DNA of 64,000 nucleotides, taken from Saprospiraceae bacterium UBA2329 (GTDB taxonomy: Bacteria > Bacteroidota > Bacteroidia > Chitinophagales > Saprospiraceae). Shown in pieces: positions 1 to 8,703 of this stretch; within the stretch, counting starts at the first letter, position 1, and every line of letters starts with the position of its first letter. Location: NCBI GenBank assembly GCA_002344975.1, contig DDUV01000062.1:124001-188000 (forward strand). Reading direction: 5' to 3'. The notes beneath the pieces were generated by a model. That model was not told where the DNA came from. It ran no database searches and worked only from the letters and a program-made list of their open reading frames with translations. The translations under genes and the position numbers were made by a program.

Positions 1-609
1 GTGCGCAGCGCGCGCAGCAAAACCGGCGCAGCACTGTTTCAGGTCATGTCGCTTCTGGAGGTGGTGGTGTATCACCGCGATGACCGCAAGATGCACCGCG
101 TGAAGGAAATTCGGGCGGCGCATGTGTATCAACGCCTGCCTTTCGATGTGCGCCGCAGCGCAGTGGGCATGTTTATGGCCGAAATAGGGCGCAAAACCAT
201 CCGCGAACCGGAGCCTAACGCGCCGCTGTTCGACTTTTTGTTCGATTCTTTTTGCTTTTTAGACAGCACACAGGAGCCGTTTGCCAATCTGCACCTGCAT
301 TTCCTGATCGGATTGAGCGCTCATTTAGGGTTCCTGCCCGGCGGCGATTTTACCCCCGAAACGCCTGTTTTCGATATGCAGGAAGGCACTTTCACGCACA
401 GCGCCACCCAGATACACTGCATGGATGAGGAGCAAAGTTGGCTGTTGTACCAGTTGTTGTGCTGCGAGCGCGAGCAGTGTCACATCGTTGTCCTGCAACA
501 TGCCCAACGCCGACGCTTACTGCAATCGCTGCTCACGTTCTACCGGTTGCACATCGAAAGCCTGCCGGAAATACGCTCGCACGAGATTTTGCACGAGGTG
601 TTTGAGTAA
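1..609 (+). CDS. recO: DNA repair protein RecO (5' end missing)
   Basis: RecO mediates RecFOR-dependent loading of RecA onto SSB-coated single-stranded DNA. The visible 202 residues match the middle and C-terminal helical part of Bacteroidota RecO: VMSLLEVVVYHRDDR, an FDVRRSAVGMFMAEI helix, an FANLHLHFLIGLSAHLGFLPGG stretch (seen in two parts), and the terminal LPEIRSHEILHEVFE. The open frame runs off the left edge, so the GTG at base 1 is not the start; about 40 residues carrying the N-terminal OB fold are missing. It ends five bases from the convergent DUF2490 gene. Identification rests on family resemblance and is firm; the missing start is a window effect, not a defect. Confidence 0.9.
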   Translation: MRSARSKTGAALFQVMSLLEVVVYHRDDRKMHRVKEIRAAHVYQRLPFDVRRSAVGMFMAEIGRKTIREPEPNAPLFDFLFDSFCFLDSTQEPFANLHLHFLIGLSAHLGFLPGGDFTPETPVFDMQEGTFTHSATQIHCMDEEQSWLLYQLLCCEREQCHIVVLQHAQRRRLLQSLLTFYRLHIESLPEIRSHEILHEVFE

Positions 610-614
610 ATACC

Positions 615-1313
615 CTATTTTTTAGGAAGCCCGAAACGCTGCACCACCCACATAGTAATGCCGTGCTGAAAGTTGGTAGAGGTGGTTCCCGGCAATACGC
701 GCAGATGACAGCCGCCCATCACGGTGGTATTAGCTATGCTGACCCCGCCGAGCAGGTAGCTCCGGTTTTGGTCTAAACGCAAACCATCTATGCCCTGCCC
801 GAAATGAAACAAGGTCTCGTTCATTACATTGAAATGCAGCGACTTACCCTCCCCCATCTCTCTGATCTGGAAGCGCAGGCTGTTCATCACCCGCAGTCGG
901 TTTTGGTGAATAAAGTCATCGCCGAAAGCCATGCCTTCGATGCGTTTGCGGAAGCGGCTGTCGTAGCGCAGGCGGAGGCGATAGCGGTTTTTGGGCGAAA
1001 GCCGGACAGCCCATTCCACCTGTAACCAGGGCCGGTGTTCCTGCCGGATGAGCCGGTCTGAAAACGAGGTGGCAGTCCTCAACCAGGCATAACCGCCACT
1101 GATGCTGAGGTCTTTGCCGAGCTGCCGGGTGAGACCGTGCCGGGAAATAAAAAAGGAATTGGTAACCAAATGAAAATCATTCCATAAGGCGTATTTTTCA
1201 CTCAACTGAACAGATGAGATATAAGCGCCCCACAATTCGAAGCCGTGCTTGTTGCTTTGCGAAAAGACAGAAGAAAAGCCGCACAAAAGCAGTGCTATTG
1301 TAAAATATTTCAT
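615..1313 (-). CDS. DUF2490 domain outer-membrane protein
   Basis: 232 residues with a signal peptide ending near ...SSVFSQ (about residue 19). The mature part alternates short amphipathic strands rich in aromatic and basic residues (WNDFHLVTNSFFISRHGL, HRPWLQVEWAVRLSPKNRYRLRLRYDSRFRKR), the pattern of the DUF2490 family, predicted small beta-barrels of the Bacteroidota outer membrane with no known substrate. The length is typical. It lies 24 bases downstream of the 1338-1994 gene on the same strand, so the two are probably co-transcribed. Function unknown. Confidence 0.75.
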   Translation of the reverse strand: MKYFTIALLLCGFSSVFSQSNKHGFELWGAYISSVQLSEKYALWNDFHLVTNSFFISRHGLTRQLGKDLSISGGYAWLRTATSFSDRLIRQEHRPWLQVEWAVRLSPKNRYRLRLRYDSRFRKRIEGMAFGDDFIHQNRLRVMNSLRFQIREMGEGKSLHFNVMNETLFHFGQGIDGLRLDQNRSYLLGGVSIANTTVMGGCHLRVLPGTTSTNFQHGITMWVVQRFGLPKK

Positions 1314-1337
1314 AATGAGAGGTAAACGACCAGCCCT

Positions 1338-1994
1338 TTAGTCTCCATTTTTCTTTTTGAAATCGCCGCGTTTCCAGGCGTCGAAGAAGCGCTTCCAGGC
1401 GGCGGCGTTGAAGATGTTCATGGGCGGCGCCTGACCGATGGAGTAGTACTGGCTGGCCTGCTGGCGGAGGTAGTAGCTGCCGGTTTCAGCGGCATCGCGG
1501 GGCACTTCGTTGCGCATACGGCTGAGGGCTTCGTTGGCCATATTGGCGGCGGCAATTCTTTGCAATTCCGGGGTGACGTCCATGGCCAGAAATTCAACTT
1601 TGAAATGCTCGCGGCTGGGCCAGGGGAATACCACCGTTTCGGGCAGGTTGATGGTATCCTGTGTCATGAGCTGTACGATGGAGTAGCGGTCGTCGGTGAG
1701 ATCGTGCGGGATGTGGTATTGGGCGTCTTTGTAGCCGATGGCGGAAAAAACGATGACGTCTCCTTTTTGCACCACAATGGAGAAGAAGCCTTTGAGATCG
1801 GTGTAAGTGCCTCTGTATTTGTCTTTTACCACAATATTGGCGTAAGGAACAGGGTAGAGTTCGTTGGTGCTTCCGTCAAGTACGATACCGGAAAACTGCA
1901 CCAATGAGGTGTCTTTGACCACTTTTTGCCCCCAGAGATACAGCGGCATCAGCAAAAAAACAATGGCGACAGCGCGCAAAACAGTGTTTGTCAT
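1338..1994 (-). CDS. Carboxypeptidase-regulatory-like domain protein
   Basis: 218 residues. After a hydrophobic N-terminus (about residues 7-22) comes a CarboxypepD_reg-like beta-sandwich (about residues 30-115): VQFSGIVLDG..., YANIVVKDKYRGTYTDLKG, FFSIVVQKGDVIVFSAIGYK. In Bacteroidota this fold usually begins SusC-type receptors, but here no plug or barrel follows; instead there is a helical, charged C-terminal half with a lysine-rich end. It is therefore a free-standing exported protein of the type seen in many Bacteroidota, function unknown. It is followed by the DUF2490 gene, suggesting a two-gene envelope operon. Confidence 0.7.
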   Translation of the reverse strand: MTNTVLRAVAIVFLLMPLYLWGQKVVKDTSLVQFSGIVLDGSTNELYPVPYANIVVKDKYRGTYTDLKGFFSIVVQKGDVIVFSAIGYKDAQYHIPHDLTDDRYSIVQLMTQDTINLPETVVFPWPSREHFKVEFLAMDVTPELQRIAAANMANEALSRMRNEVPRDAAETGSYYLRQQASQYYSIGQAPPMNIFNAAAWKRFFDAWKRGDFKKKNGD

Positions 1995-2068
1995 ATTCGG
2001 CGTTTTGATACAAAGACCCTTCCGGCGGGGGAAAGGTTTGAATTTTTGTTCAAAATTAACAACTTTTA

Positions 2069-2108
2069 GGAAAAGTCGGGCGGCCCTTATGCTCCGACCG
2101 CCCGACTT
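2069..2108 (-). terminator. Rho-independent terminator after the desaturase gene
   Basis: Perfect 11-bp inverted repeat AAGTCGGGCGG (2073-2083) / CCGCCCGACTT (2098-2108). Read on the minus strand the stem runs into TTTTCCT, and it begins eight bases after the desaturase stop codon. Confidence 0.8.
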
Positions 2109-2115
2109 CGCGCTG

Positions 2116-2874
2116 CTACCTGCGTTCCCGCTTCACCGGTATGGCTACCCGGTTGAGCTTGATGATTCTGAGCTTTTCCAGCAGCAGCATGATAACGTAA
2201 GTCACGTCTATTTCGTGCCACCGCACGCCGCCGAAATTGGGGCGCCCGCCATGTTTGTGGTGGTTGTTGTGGTAAGCCTCGCCCATCATCAGCCAGTCAA
2301 AATGGAATAGATTCTTGGAGGTGTCGTCCACTTTGAAATTGGTGTAGCCGTATTTGTGCGCAAACCAGTTGATAATCATGCCATGAATGGGCGCCATGAG
2401 AAAAGCCACCGGCAGCAGCAACCATTGCCACCAGGCCGTAGCCAGAAAATAAAACAGCACCACATAGGCCGCACCCCAGCCGAGGCGCGATCCCCAGGAA
2501 CTGGCAAACTTGTCGAAGCCCTTCCATTGGGGCACATTTTTCGTGAATTTTTCGTCTATCTGCACTTTGTCGCGCACGATGGCGGCGTATTTTTTCCAGG
2601 TGCGCCACATCATGGCTATGGCGTTGGCATCGTATTTCGGCGAGTGCGGGTCTTGCTCGGTATCGGCAAAAGCGTGGTGCATCCTGTGCATGACACCATA
2701 CGCATAAGCGCTGAGGTAATTGGAACCCTGTGTGACCCAGGTGAGGATGAAGCAGATTTTTTCCGTCACTTTCGACATTTCAAAGCTGCGATGAGCGGCG
2801 TATCGGTGGAGGAAAAAGCTTTGAAAAAACAGCCCCGAATACCACAGAATGATGATTAGTACGATAACTCCCAT
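2116..2874 (-). CDS. Membrane fatty-acid (acyl-CoA) desaturase
   Basis: 252 residues, a di-iron desaturase that introduces a double bond into acyl chains in the inner membrane. The three histidine clusters of the membrane desaturase/hydroxylase superfamily are intact: H23xxxxH28 (HRYAAHR), H63xxH66H67 (HRMHH) and H202xxH205H206 (HNNHH), with hydrophobic stretches before the first cluster, near 40-60 and 133-172. The shape resembles bacterial delta-9 (stearoyl-CoA type) desaturases, though regiospecificity cannot be read from sequence. It is a single gene with its own terminator, and it is divergent from the Clp-like ATPase. It probably tunes membrane fluidity. Confidence 0.88.
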   Translation of the reverse strand: MGVIVLIIILWYSGLFFQSFFLHRYAAHRSFEMSKVTEKICFILTWVTQGSNYLSAYAYGVMHRMHHAFADTEQDPHSPKYDANAIAMMWRTWKKYAAIVRDKVQIDEKFTKNVPQWKGFDKFASSWGSRLGWGAAYVVLFYFLATAWWQWLLLPVAFLMAPIHGMIINWFAHKYGYTNFKVDDTSKNLFHFDWLMMGEAYHNNHHKHGGRPNFGGVRWHEIDVTYVIMLLLEKLRIIKLNRVAIPVKRERR

Positions 2875-3176
2875 GTTGTTGAAAAATTTAAAAGTGGTTG
2901 AAAAATGGTCTTTCGCTTAAAAGTTGTCAATCGGGGCGGCAAGTTAGAACCTGATGGGCCATGCCGCCAACAATCGGGGAGAGTTTTTTTGGTCGCCATA
3001 CACCCATGCAGGCACAATGATTTAATTAGCAATCAGTTAAACCCTGACTGCCGGGACATCGTTTTTCTGTTAAAACTTCTTTCTTGTTGAGCAATCGCTC
3101 AAAAAGCGCTAATTTTGTCCACACTTCGAGAAAGTGAGTGAATGTCGCTCCCGTTCAATTGGCACAACTCCCGCCC
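2875..3176. other. 302-bp divergent intergenic region
   Basis: Separates the leftward desaturase and the rightward Clp-like ATPase. The rightward half carries a good Bacteroidota promoter (listed separately). The rest shows only AT-rich stretches and no convincing small gene or RNA; a 61-codon open frame at 2905-3090 has no features of a real protein. Confidence 0.6.
3087..3117 (+). promoter_or_regulatory. Bacteroidota promoter with inverted repeat, Clp-like ATPase
   Basis: TTG at 3087-3089, a 20-bp spacer, then TAATTTTG (3110-3117), a full match to the -7 consensus TAnnTTTG. A hairpin TTGAGC-AATC-GCTCAA (3087-3102) overlaps the -33 element and spacer and could be an operator. The predicted transcript start near 3124 lies before both candidate start codons. 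Confidence 0.55.
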
Positions 3177-5456
3177 ATGCAAAAATTCGATTATCCAATC
3201 CTCTACTACTCTGTTAACGAAACCACTGTACTGGGCCTGCTGCCGGGCACGGGGCTTCAGGTGGTGGAAAAAGACCTCAAAACCGTCAAAGCGGTACTGG
3301 GCGACTACCTGCTGAAACAGTACAAAAAAAGCGGACTGCTGCCGGGGCGGCACCTCAGCAATGCCAAAATCACAGCTTTCGACGTCAATGTGCGGCCTTC
3401 CTACAACGACAATTCCGTTCATTACCCCATGGCCGGCTCGCTCCAACTGCGCCTCTACGCCGTCATCGGCAATCATTCCGGCGCCGATCTGGAGTGCTAC
3501 ATTCCTTGGCTCGAAGAGCGCTTTGCCGTCTCGCAGGATATGAGCCGCCAAGTGAATGCCCTGCTGCAATACACCGCCGAAACCGCCCTGCGCCGGCTCA
3601 GCCCCGAAGAAATATTTAAACTGAAAAGCTACGACAAACCCGGCCTCGACCGCATCACCATGCGCGTCAATACGCAACGCTCTCGCGGCTGGGGGGGCTT
3701 TGGCTACCGGCGCTCGTTTCCCACGCTGGAACAACTGACCGAACAAATGCCCATGCGCCGCCCCAAAGCTGCCCGCAGCGCCGTGATGCCCGAGTCGGCC
3801 TGGGAAATGGAAGATGTGGTGAACGATCTGGCCGAACGCATCGCCGTCAGCCGGGCCAACGTCATCATTACGGGCAGCCCCGGATCAGGCAAAAGCACCG
3901 TTTTGCTCTCGGCTGTGCGCCACATTACTCGCAACATGAAAAACAGCGGCCTGCAACTCAGCTTCTGGCGCATGTTGGCGCAGCGCATCACCGCAGGCTC
4001 CAAATACCTCGGCGAATGGCAGGAAACCTGCGAAACGCTCATCGAGGAATTGCAGGCCTGTTCCGGCGTACTTTGGGTACCCGATGCAGCTCAGCTCCTG
4101 CTCACCGGCGGCAGCGGCCCAGAAGACAGCGTGGCGGCTTTCATGCAGCCTTTTTTGCAAAATGGGCGGCTGCAACTCGTGGGAGAGGCTACCCCGCAGG
4201 AAGTGGAGAGCATGAAGCGCAAATTGCCCGGCTTCACCGAGTGCTTTCAGGTCATTCGCCTGCCGGAGCTTTCAGAAAAACAGGTACACAGTATTTTGGA
4301 GCGGTTTGCGGCCATGGCGCTCCAGCAACAAAACATCGGCATACAACCCGACGCGCTCAAGTTGGCCTGGCGCATTCTGCACCGTTACTATCCCTACGAG
4401 CAGTTTCCCGGCAAGGGCATCCGGTTCCTCTCGCGCTGCGTCAGCGATGCGGTCATTGCCGAATCAGAGACCATCACGGCCTCCGATGTCGTCCGACAGT
4501 TTGTACAGCAGACCGGTTTCCCGGAAATGTTCCTCCGCGATGATATGCTCATGGAAACCGAAGAACTGGCGCGGTTTTTCCAACAACGCATCAAAGGGCA
4601 GGAGGCCGCCATCCAACGCCTGTGCCGCATCATCAAGGTGTTCAAAACGGGCCTCAACAACCCGCACAAACCCATTGCCAACCTGCTCTTTGCCGGCCCC
4701 ACCGGCGTGGGCAAAACCGCCGCTGCCAAAGCGCTGGCCGATTATTTCTTCGGCAAGGGCCGCAGCCAGACACCCTTGGTGCGCTTAGACATGAGCGAGT
4801 TCCAGTCGGCCTGGCAAATCGGGCGGCTCATCGGCGACGGGCGCGAACCCGGCCAGTTGGTGCGCGAAATCCGCGAACGCCCCTTCTCCGTACTCCTGCT
4901 CGACGAAGTGGAAAAAGCCGATCCCGCCGTGTTTGACGCGCTCCTCAACGCATTAGACGAGGGCATCCTCACCGATGCTGCCGGCCGGGTGACGAACTTT
5001 CGCAACACCATCATCATTATGACCACCAACCTCGGCGCCAACAGCGGGCCGCCCATCGGGTTCGCCGGCGAGCGCTCTGCCGCCGACAGTGCCCGCGCTG
5101 CCATTCTTAGGCATTTCAGGCCGGAGTTTGTCAATCGCATAGACGACATCGTGGTGTTCGAGCAGCTTTCCAAAGCGCATATTCAGGCCATTGCCGAAAA
5201 GGAATTGGAGGAATTTGCACAGCGCGAGGGCTTCATTTCCAAGTCTTTACACCTTACTTTCTCTGAACGCGTGGCCCTGCACCTCACCGAAACCGGCTTC
5301 GACCCCGTGTATGGCGCCCGCCCGCTGCAACGGGCATTGGAACGCGAAGTGGCGGCCCCCCTGGCGGCCTGGCTCCTGAAACGGCCCAAACTGCGCGAGG
5401 CCACACTGCGCATTGATTTTGACGGCGGGTTGAAGGTGGATGTGGACCGGCAGTAG
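3177..5456 (+). CDS. Clp/Hsp100-like protein with two AAA+ domains
   Basis: 759 residues from the ATG at 3177; an in-frame GTG at 3138 would add 13 residues. Residues 1-200 form an N-terminal region I do not recognise, unlike the Clp N-domain repeat. The first AAA module has a Walker A (GSPGSGKS, about 233-240), but its Walker B is degenerate (GVLWVPDAAQLL, acidic D-A instead of D-E). The second is a canonical ClpA/B D2: GPTGVGKT (507-514), LLLDEVEKADP (576-577 DE), the arginine-finger segment FRPEFVNRID (about 654), and sensor-2 GARPLQRALER (713 on). No ClpB-type middle coiled coil is obvious. It is probably a hexameric unfoldase or remodeler; neither a partner protease nor an IGF/L ClpP-binding loop was identified. 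Confidence 0.82.
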   Translation: MQKFDYPILYYSVNETTVLGLLPGTGLQVVEKDLKTVKAVLGDYLLKQYKKSGLLPGRHLSNAKITAFDVNVRPSYNDNSVHYPMAGSLQLRLYAVIGNHSGADLECYIPWLEERFAVSQDMSRQVNALLQYTAETALRRLSPEEIFKLKSYDKPGLDRITMRVNTQRSRGWGGFGYRRSFPTLEQLTEQMPMRRPKAARSAVMPESAWEMEDVVNDLAERIAVSRANVIITGSPGSGKSTVLLSAVRHITRNMKNSGLQLSFWRMLAQRITAGSKYLGEWQETCETLIEELQACSGVLWVPDAAQLLLTGGSGPEDSVAAFMQPFLQNGRLQLVGEATPQEVESMKRKLPGFTECFQVIRLPELSEKQVHSILERFAAMALQQQNIGIQPDALKLAWRILHRYYPYEQFPGKGIRFLSRCVSDAVIAESETITASDVVRQFVQQTGFPEMFLRDDMLMETEELARFFQQRIKGQEAAIQRLCRIIKVFKTGLNNPHKPIANLLFAGPTGVGKTAAAKALADYFFGKGRSQTPLVRLDMSEFQSAWQIGRLIGDGREPGQLVREIRERPFSVLLLDEVEKADPAVFDALLNALDEGILTDAAGRVTNFRNTIIIMTTNLGANSGPPIGFAGERSAADSARAAILRHFRPEFVNRIDDIVVFEQLSKAHIQAIAEKELEEFAQREGFISKSLHLTFSERVALHLTETGFDPVYGARPLQRALEREVAAPLAAWLLKRPKLREATLRIDFDGGLKVDVDRQ

Positions 5457-5506
5457 GCGGTAGGTGTATGCAGTGACTGCCCGCTGCACACCGCCCACTG
5501 GATGCC
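5451..5506. repeat. 7-bp-periodic array overlapping the end of the Clp-like gene
   Basis: Eight in-register heptamers (CAGTAGG, CGGTAGG, TGTATGC, AGTGACT, GCCCGCT, GCACACC, GCCCACT, GGATGCC). The ATPase stop codon (5454-5456) is inside the first word. Same style as the arrays at 16523 and 38267. Confidence 0.55.
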
Positions 5507-5583
5507 ACATACTAAATTCGCTCCCCCACACAACCCGAACCCACAAAAAAGCATTTATTAAGCTCATTATCAACCTGACAATT

Positions 5584-7218
5584 ATGAAGCACAAATTCAT
5601 CATCGGCGCCGTAGTGCTGGCTGCCGGCCTGAGCATCGCGGCAAGTCTCTCTCCGGTAAGCGACAAATTCTTCGAAATCTCCCGCAACATCGAGATTTAC
5701 GCCAATGTCTATCGCGAACTCAACATGAACTATGTGGACGAGGTGGACCCCGGCAAACTCATGCGCACCGGCATTGACGCCATGGTAGGCTCCCTTGATC
5801 CCTTCACCAACTACATCTCCGAAGCAGACATTGAGTCTTACCGTCTCACCACGGAAGGCCGTTACAACGGCATCGGCGCTTCCAGCGAAAAAATAGGCGA
5901 TTACACCACCATCACCGAACTCTACCAGGGCTTTGCCGCCGACAAGGCCGGCCTCAAACCCGGCGACCAGATCATCGCCGTGGACGGCAAAGACGCCAAA
6001 GGCAAAGACCCCGAAGCCCTCAACGAGATCATGCGCGGCTTTCCGGGCACCTCCGTCAGCCTCACCATTCGCAGACCGGGCCGCAACGATGATTTCAAAG
6101 TCTCCCTGGTCCGCGCCGAAGTGGATGTACCCAATGTGCCGTACAGCGGCATGGTGGGCGACCACATCGGCTACGTCAACCTCACCACCTTCACGCAGGA
6201 TGCAGGCCGCAATGTAGGCAATGCCGTGCGCGAACTCAAAAACAGCGATCCCAACCTCAAGGGCGTCATCCTCGACCTGCGCGGCAACGGCGGCGGTTTG
6301 CTCAACGAAGCCGTCAATGTGTGCAATACCTTCATCGGCAAAGACTTGCTGGTGGCCACCAACCGCGGCAAAATCAAAGAACAGGATCGCGGCTTCAGCA
6401 CCTTTATGCCCGCCGTGGACGAAGACATTCCGCTCGTCGTGTTGATTGATAAAAAATCGGCCTCAGCCTCCGAAATCGTCAGCGGCACCATGCAGGATTA
6501 CGACCGCGGCGTGCTGCTCGGCCAGCGTTCCTACGGCAAAGGCTTGGTGCAAAACATCATGGAAGTAGGCTACAATGCCCGCGTAAAAGTGACGACTGCC
6601 AAGTACTACATCCCCAGCGGACGCTGCATCCAAAGTGTGGAATACAAAAATGGCGAACCGGTGGACATCCCCGACAGCCGCCGCGCCAAATTCACCACCC
6701 GCGCAGGCCGCACCGTACTCGACGGTGGTGGCGTCTCTCCCGACGTCGCACTCAAACAACCCGCCGACGAACCCATCGTCAAGGCGCTTGTGAATCAGCA
6801 TCTTATCTTCGATTTTGTCACGCAGTACTGCCTTCAGCATCCTTCTGTTGACTCGGTGGACCGTTTTAAATTCACCGACTTCGACGCCTTTTTGAAGTTC
6901 GTCGAATCCCGCGATTTCAAATACGAAACCGACAGCGAAAAGCTCCTCCGCGAGTTCAAAGACAAGGCCGCCAAAGATGGTTACAAATTGGACAGCGAAA
7001 TTGCAGCGCTGGAGCAAAACATCCGCAACGCCAAAAAAACAGCCATCGCCGGCTACCAAACCACCATCCTCGACCTCATCGAGCGCGAAATTGCAGGCCG
7101 CTATTATTACAAAACGGGCAAAATCAAAATGACGCTCCGCAACGACTCCGAAGTTACGGAAGCCAAAAAAGTACTCTTGGATACGGCCAGATACAAAAGC
7201 ATTTTGAAAAAACAGTAG
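5584..7218 (+). CDS. S41 family C-terminal processing protease (CtpA-like)
   Basis: 544 residues. The ATG at 5584 opens a clear signal peptide (KHKFIIGAVVLAAGLSIAASLS), so the upstream in-frame extension is rejected. Then come the S41 helical bundle (about 30-85), a PDZ domain (about 90-175, with DKAGLKPGDQIIAVDG), and the S41 catalytic core (about 190-355): DLRGNGGGLLNEAV, the SASASE motif with likely nucleophile S294, and GKG with likely general base K319, the 25-residue spacing seen in CtpA/Prc. A C-terminal helical region of about 150 residues follows. It is a periplasmic serine protease, probably acting on envelope protein C-termini. It follows the ATPase by 127 bp and may have its own transcript. 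Confidence 0.9.
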   Translation: MKHKFIIGAVVLAAGLSIAASLSPVSDKFFEISRNIEIYANVYRELNMNYVDEVDPGKLMRTGIDAMVGSLDPFTNYISEADIESYRLTTEGRYNGIGASSEKIGDYTTITELYQGFAADKAGLKPGDQIIAVDGKDAKGKDPEALNEIMRGFPGTSVSLTIRRPGRNDDFKVSLVRAEVDVPNVPYSGMVGDHIGYVNLTTFTQDAGRNVGNAVRELKNSDPNLKGVILDLRGNGGGLLNEAVNVCNTFIGKDLLVATNRGKIKEQDRGFSTFMPAVDEDIPLVVLIDKKSASASEIVSGTMQDYDRGVLLGQRSYGKGLVQNIMEVGYNARVKVTTAKYYIPSGRCIQSVEYKNGEPVDIPDSRRAKFTTRAGRTVLDGGGVSPDVALKQPADEPIVKALVNQHLIFDFVTQYCLQHPSVDSVDRFKFTDFDAFLKFVESRDFKYETDSEKLLREFKDKAAKDGYKLDSEIAALEQNIRNAKKTAIAGYQTTILDLIEREIAGRYYYKTGKIKMTLRNDSEVTEAKKVLLDTARYKSILKKQ

Positions 7219-7235
7219 TCAGGCGCGCGCTTGAA

Positions 7236-7270
7236 GATGATGGCTTGGGGCTTGCAACTTACGGCTGTAG
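7236..7270. repeat. Short 7-bp-periodic array
   Basis: Five heptamers in register (GATGATG, GCTTGGG, GCTTGCA, ACTTACG, GCTGTAG) between the S41 protease gene and obg. A short member of the intergenic heptad class seen elsewhere in the window. Confidence 0.4.
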
Positions 7271-7317
7271 CCCTGAGCCAATCCGTTTATGTCTGACCGC
7301 TTTCCAAAACAGTTCCT

Positions 7318-7325
7318 TACCTTTG
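7318..7325 (+). promoter_or_regulatory. -7 box upstream of obg
   Basis: TACCTTTG, a full match to TAnnTTTG, 19 bp before the obg ATG. No convincing TTG at the expected -33 spacing was seen, so this is a half-supported promoter. Confidence 0.4.
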
Positions 7326-7344
7326 CGCCCCAATTTTCAATATC

Positions 7345-8358
7345 ATGGCCGAACAGAACTTTGTTGACTACGTAAAAATATGCTGCCGCTCCGGCGCAGG
7401 AGGCGCAGGCTCCGTACATTTCCTGCGAGACAAACACACCGTACGCGGCGGCCCCGACGGCGGCGACGGCGGGCGAGGCGGCCATATCATCCTGCGCGGC
7501 AACCGCAACGTCTGGACCCTCCTCTCGCTCAAATACCGCAAGCATGTCATCGCCGGCAAAGGCGTGGACGGCAGCGGCAACAACTCCTCCGGCGCCTACG
7601 GCGAAGACATCTGGCTCGACGTACCCCTCGGCACCGTAGCCAAAGACGCCGAAACCGGTGAGATAGAGTTCGAAATCACACAGCACGGCGAGGAGCGCGT
7701 ACTCCTGTCCGGCGGTCGCGGTGGATGGGGCAATTCCCACTTCAAAACCCCTACCAACCAGGCGCCCCGCTACGCACAGCCCGGCGAGCCCGGCCGCGAA
7801 GAGTGGAAAATCCTGGAACTCAAAACATTGGCCGATGTAGGTTTGGTGGGCTTCCCCAATGCCGGCAAATCCACGCTGCTCTCGGTCGTATCAGCCGCCA
7901 AACCCGAAATCGCCGCCTATCCTTTCACCACCATCGTGCCCAACCTCGGCATCGTGCAGTACCGCGATTCGCGCTCCTTCGTCATGGCCGACATACCCGG
8001 CATCATCGAAAACGCGCACCTCGGCAAGGGCCTCGGCCACCGCTTCTTGCGCCACATCGAGCGCAACTCCGCCCTGCTCTTCATGATCCCCTGCGACACC
8101 GAAGACATCTCCAAAGAGTACGACATTTTGGTCAACGAACTGGAAATGTACAACCCCGAACTCTTAGACAAACCCCGCCTGCTCGCCATCACCAAATGCG
8201 ACCTCATTGACGCAGAAATGCAACAACTCCTGCTGCCCGAACTGCCCGATGTGCCGTACCTCTTCATTTCTGCCGTAGCTCAGCAGGGCATCAACGAACT
8301 CAAAGACAAACTTTGGGAAATGGTGTACCGCCCGGAAGACGACGAGGAGGAGATGTAG
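7345..8358 (+). CDS. obg: GTPase Obg (CgtA)
   Basis: 337 residues. The N-terminal glycine-rich Obg fold (1-157: SGAGGAG, RGGPDGGDGGRGG, GKGVDGSG, GGRGGWGN) precedes the G domain: G1 GFPNAGKS (169-176), G2 region YPFTTIVPNLG, G3 DIPG (216-219), G4 TKCD (283-286, T replacing the usual N) and G5 SA (309-310). The variable C-terminal OCT domain is absent; the protein ends in an acidic tail (PEDDEEEM). Obg associates with the 50S subunit and couples ribosome maturation to the stringent response. Single gene. Confidence 0.96.
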   Translation: MAEQNFVDYVKICCRSGAGGAGSVHFLRDKHTVRGGPDGGDGGRGGHIILRGNRNVWTLLSLKYRKHVIAGKGVDGSGNNSSGAYGEDIWLDVPLGTVAKDAETGEIEFEITQHGEERVLLSGGRGGWGNSHFKTPTNQAPRYAQPGEPGREEWKILELKTLADVGLVGFPNAGKSTLLSVVSAAKPEIAAYPFTTIVPNLGIVQYRDSRSFVMADIPGIIENAHLGKGLGHRFLRHIERNSALLFMIPCDTEDISKEYDILVNELEMYNPELLDKPRLLAITKCDLIDAEMQQLLLPELPDVPYLFISAVAQQGINELKDKLWEMVYRPEDDEEEM

Positions 8359-8391
8359 GGCAAACAAGAGGGGCATATATGTATTTACAAA

Positions 8392-8423
8392 TTTGGAAAA
8401 ATGGAGAAAAGGGCGTAAACTTG
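8392..8423 (+). promoter_or_regulatory. Promoter of the DUF2281/PIN pair
   Basis: TTTG (8392-8395), a 20-bp spacer, TAAACTTG (8416-8423; one mismatch to TAnnTTTG). The antitoxin ATG follows 22 bp later. Confidence 0.5.
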
Positions 8424-8445
8424 TACGAAATTTTAATTCAACAAT

Positions 8446-8697
8446 ATGGAACAACTCGTGCTTCGTCAGTTGCAGCAATTACCACCTAAGCTCCAGCAGG
8501 AAGTGTTGGACTTTATTGGATACTTATTGTCAAAACAACCGATGGCTTCGGAGCATACCGCCCCTGCTCTTCGATCAAAAGAATTGGAAGAAGCCATTCG
8601 TATCGTCAGAATGGGCTGCGATATGCGTAGTTTTGGCGATGCTTCCAATTATCAAACAGCATCCAGAACCGAACGGTCTTTACCATTTCGCGACTAA
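8446..8697 (+). CDS. DUF2281 family antitoxin
   Basis: 83 residues. The N-terminal helix pair LVLRQLQQLPPKLQQEVLDFIGYLLSK (in two parts) is the DUF2281 signature. These small proteins usually sit directly before a PIN-domain gene and act as VapB-like antitoxins. The stop codon is six bases upstream of the PIN ATG, so the two are translationally close, as expected of an antitoxin-first module. The tail (RTERSLPFRD) is the likely toxin-binding part by analogy; this is inferred. Confidence 0.75.
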   Translation: MEQLVLRQLQQLPPKLQQEVLDFIGYLLSKQPMASEHTAPALRSKELEEAIRIVRMGCDMRSFGDASNYQTASRTERSLPFRD

Positions 8698-8703
8698 TTG
8701 CCC

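Noticed and set aside
2905..3090. 61-codon frame in the desaturase/ATPase gap
   Set aside because: No start context, family or signal; it lies over the promoter region.
5464..5583. 40-residue N-terminal extension of the S41 protease
   Set aside because: It translates the heptad array and would bury the signal peptide.
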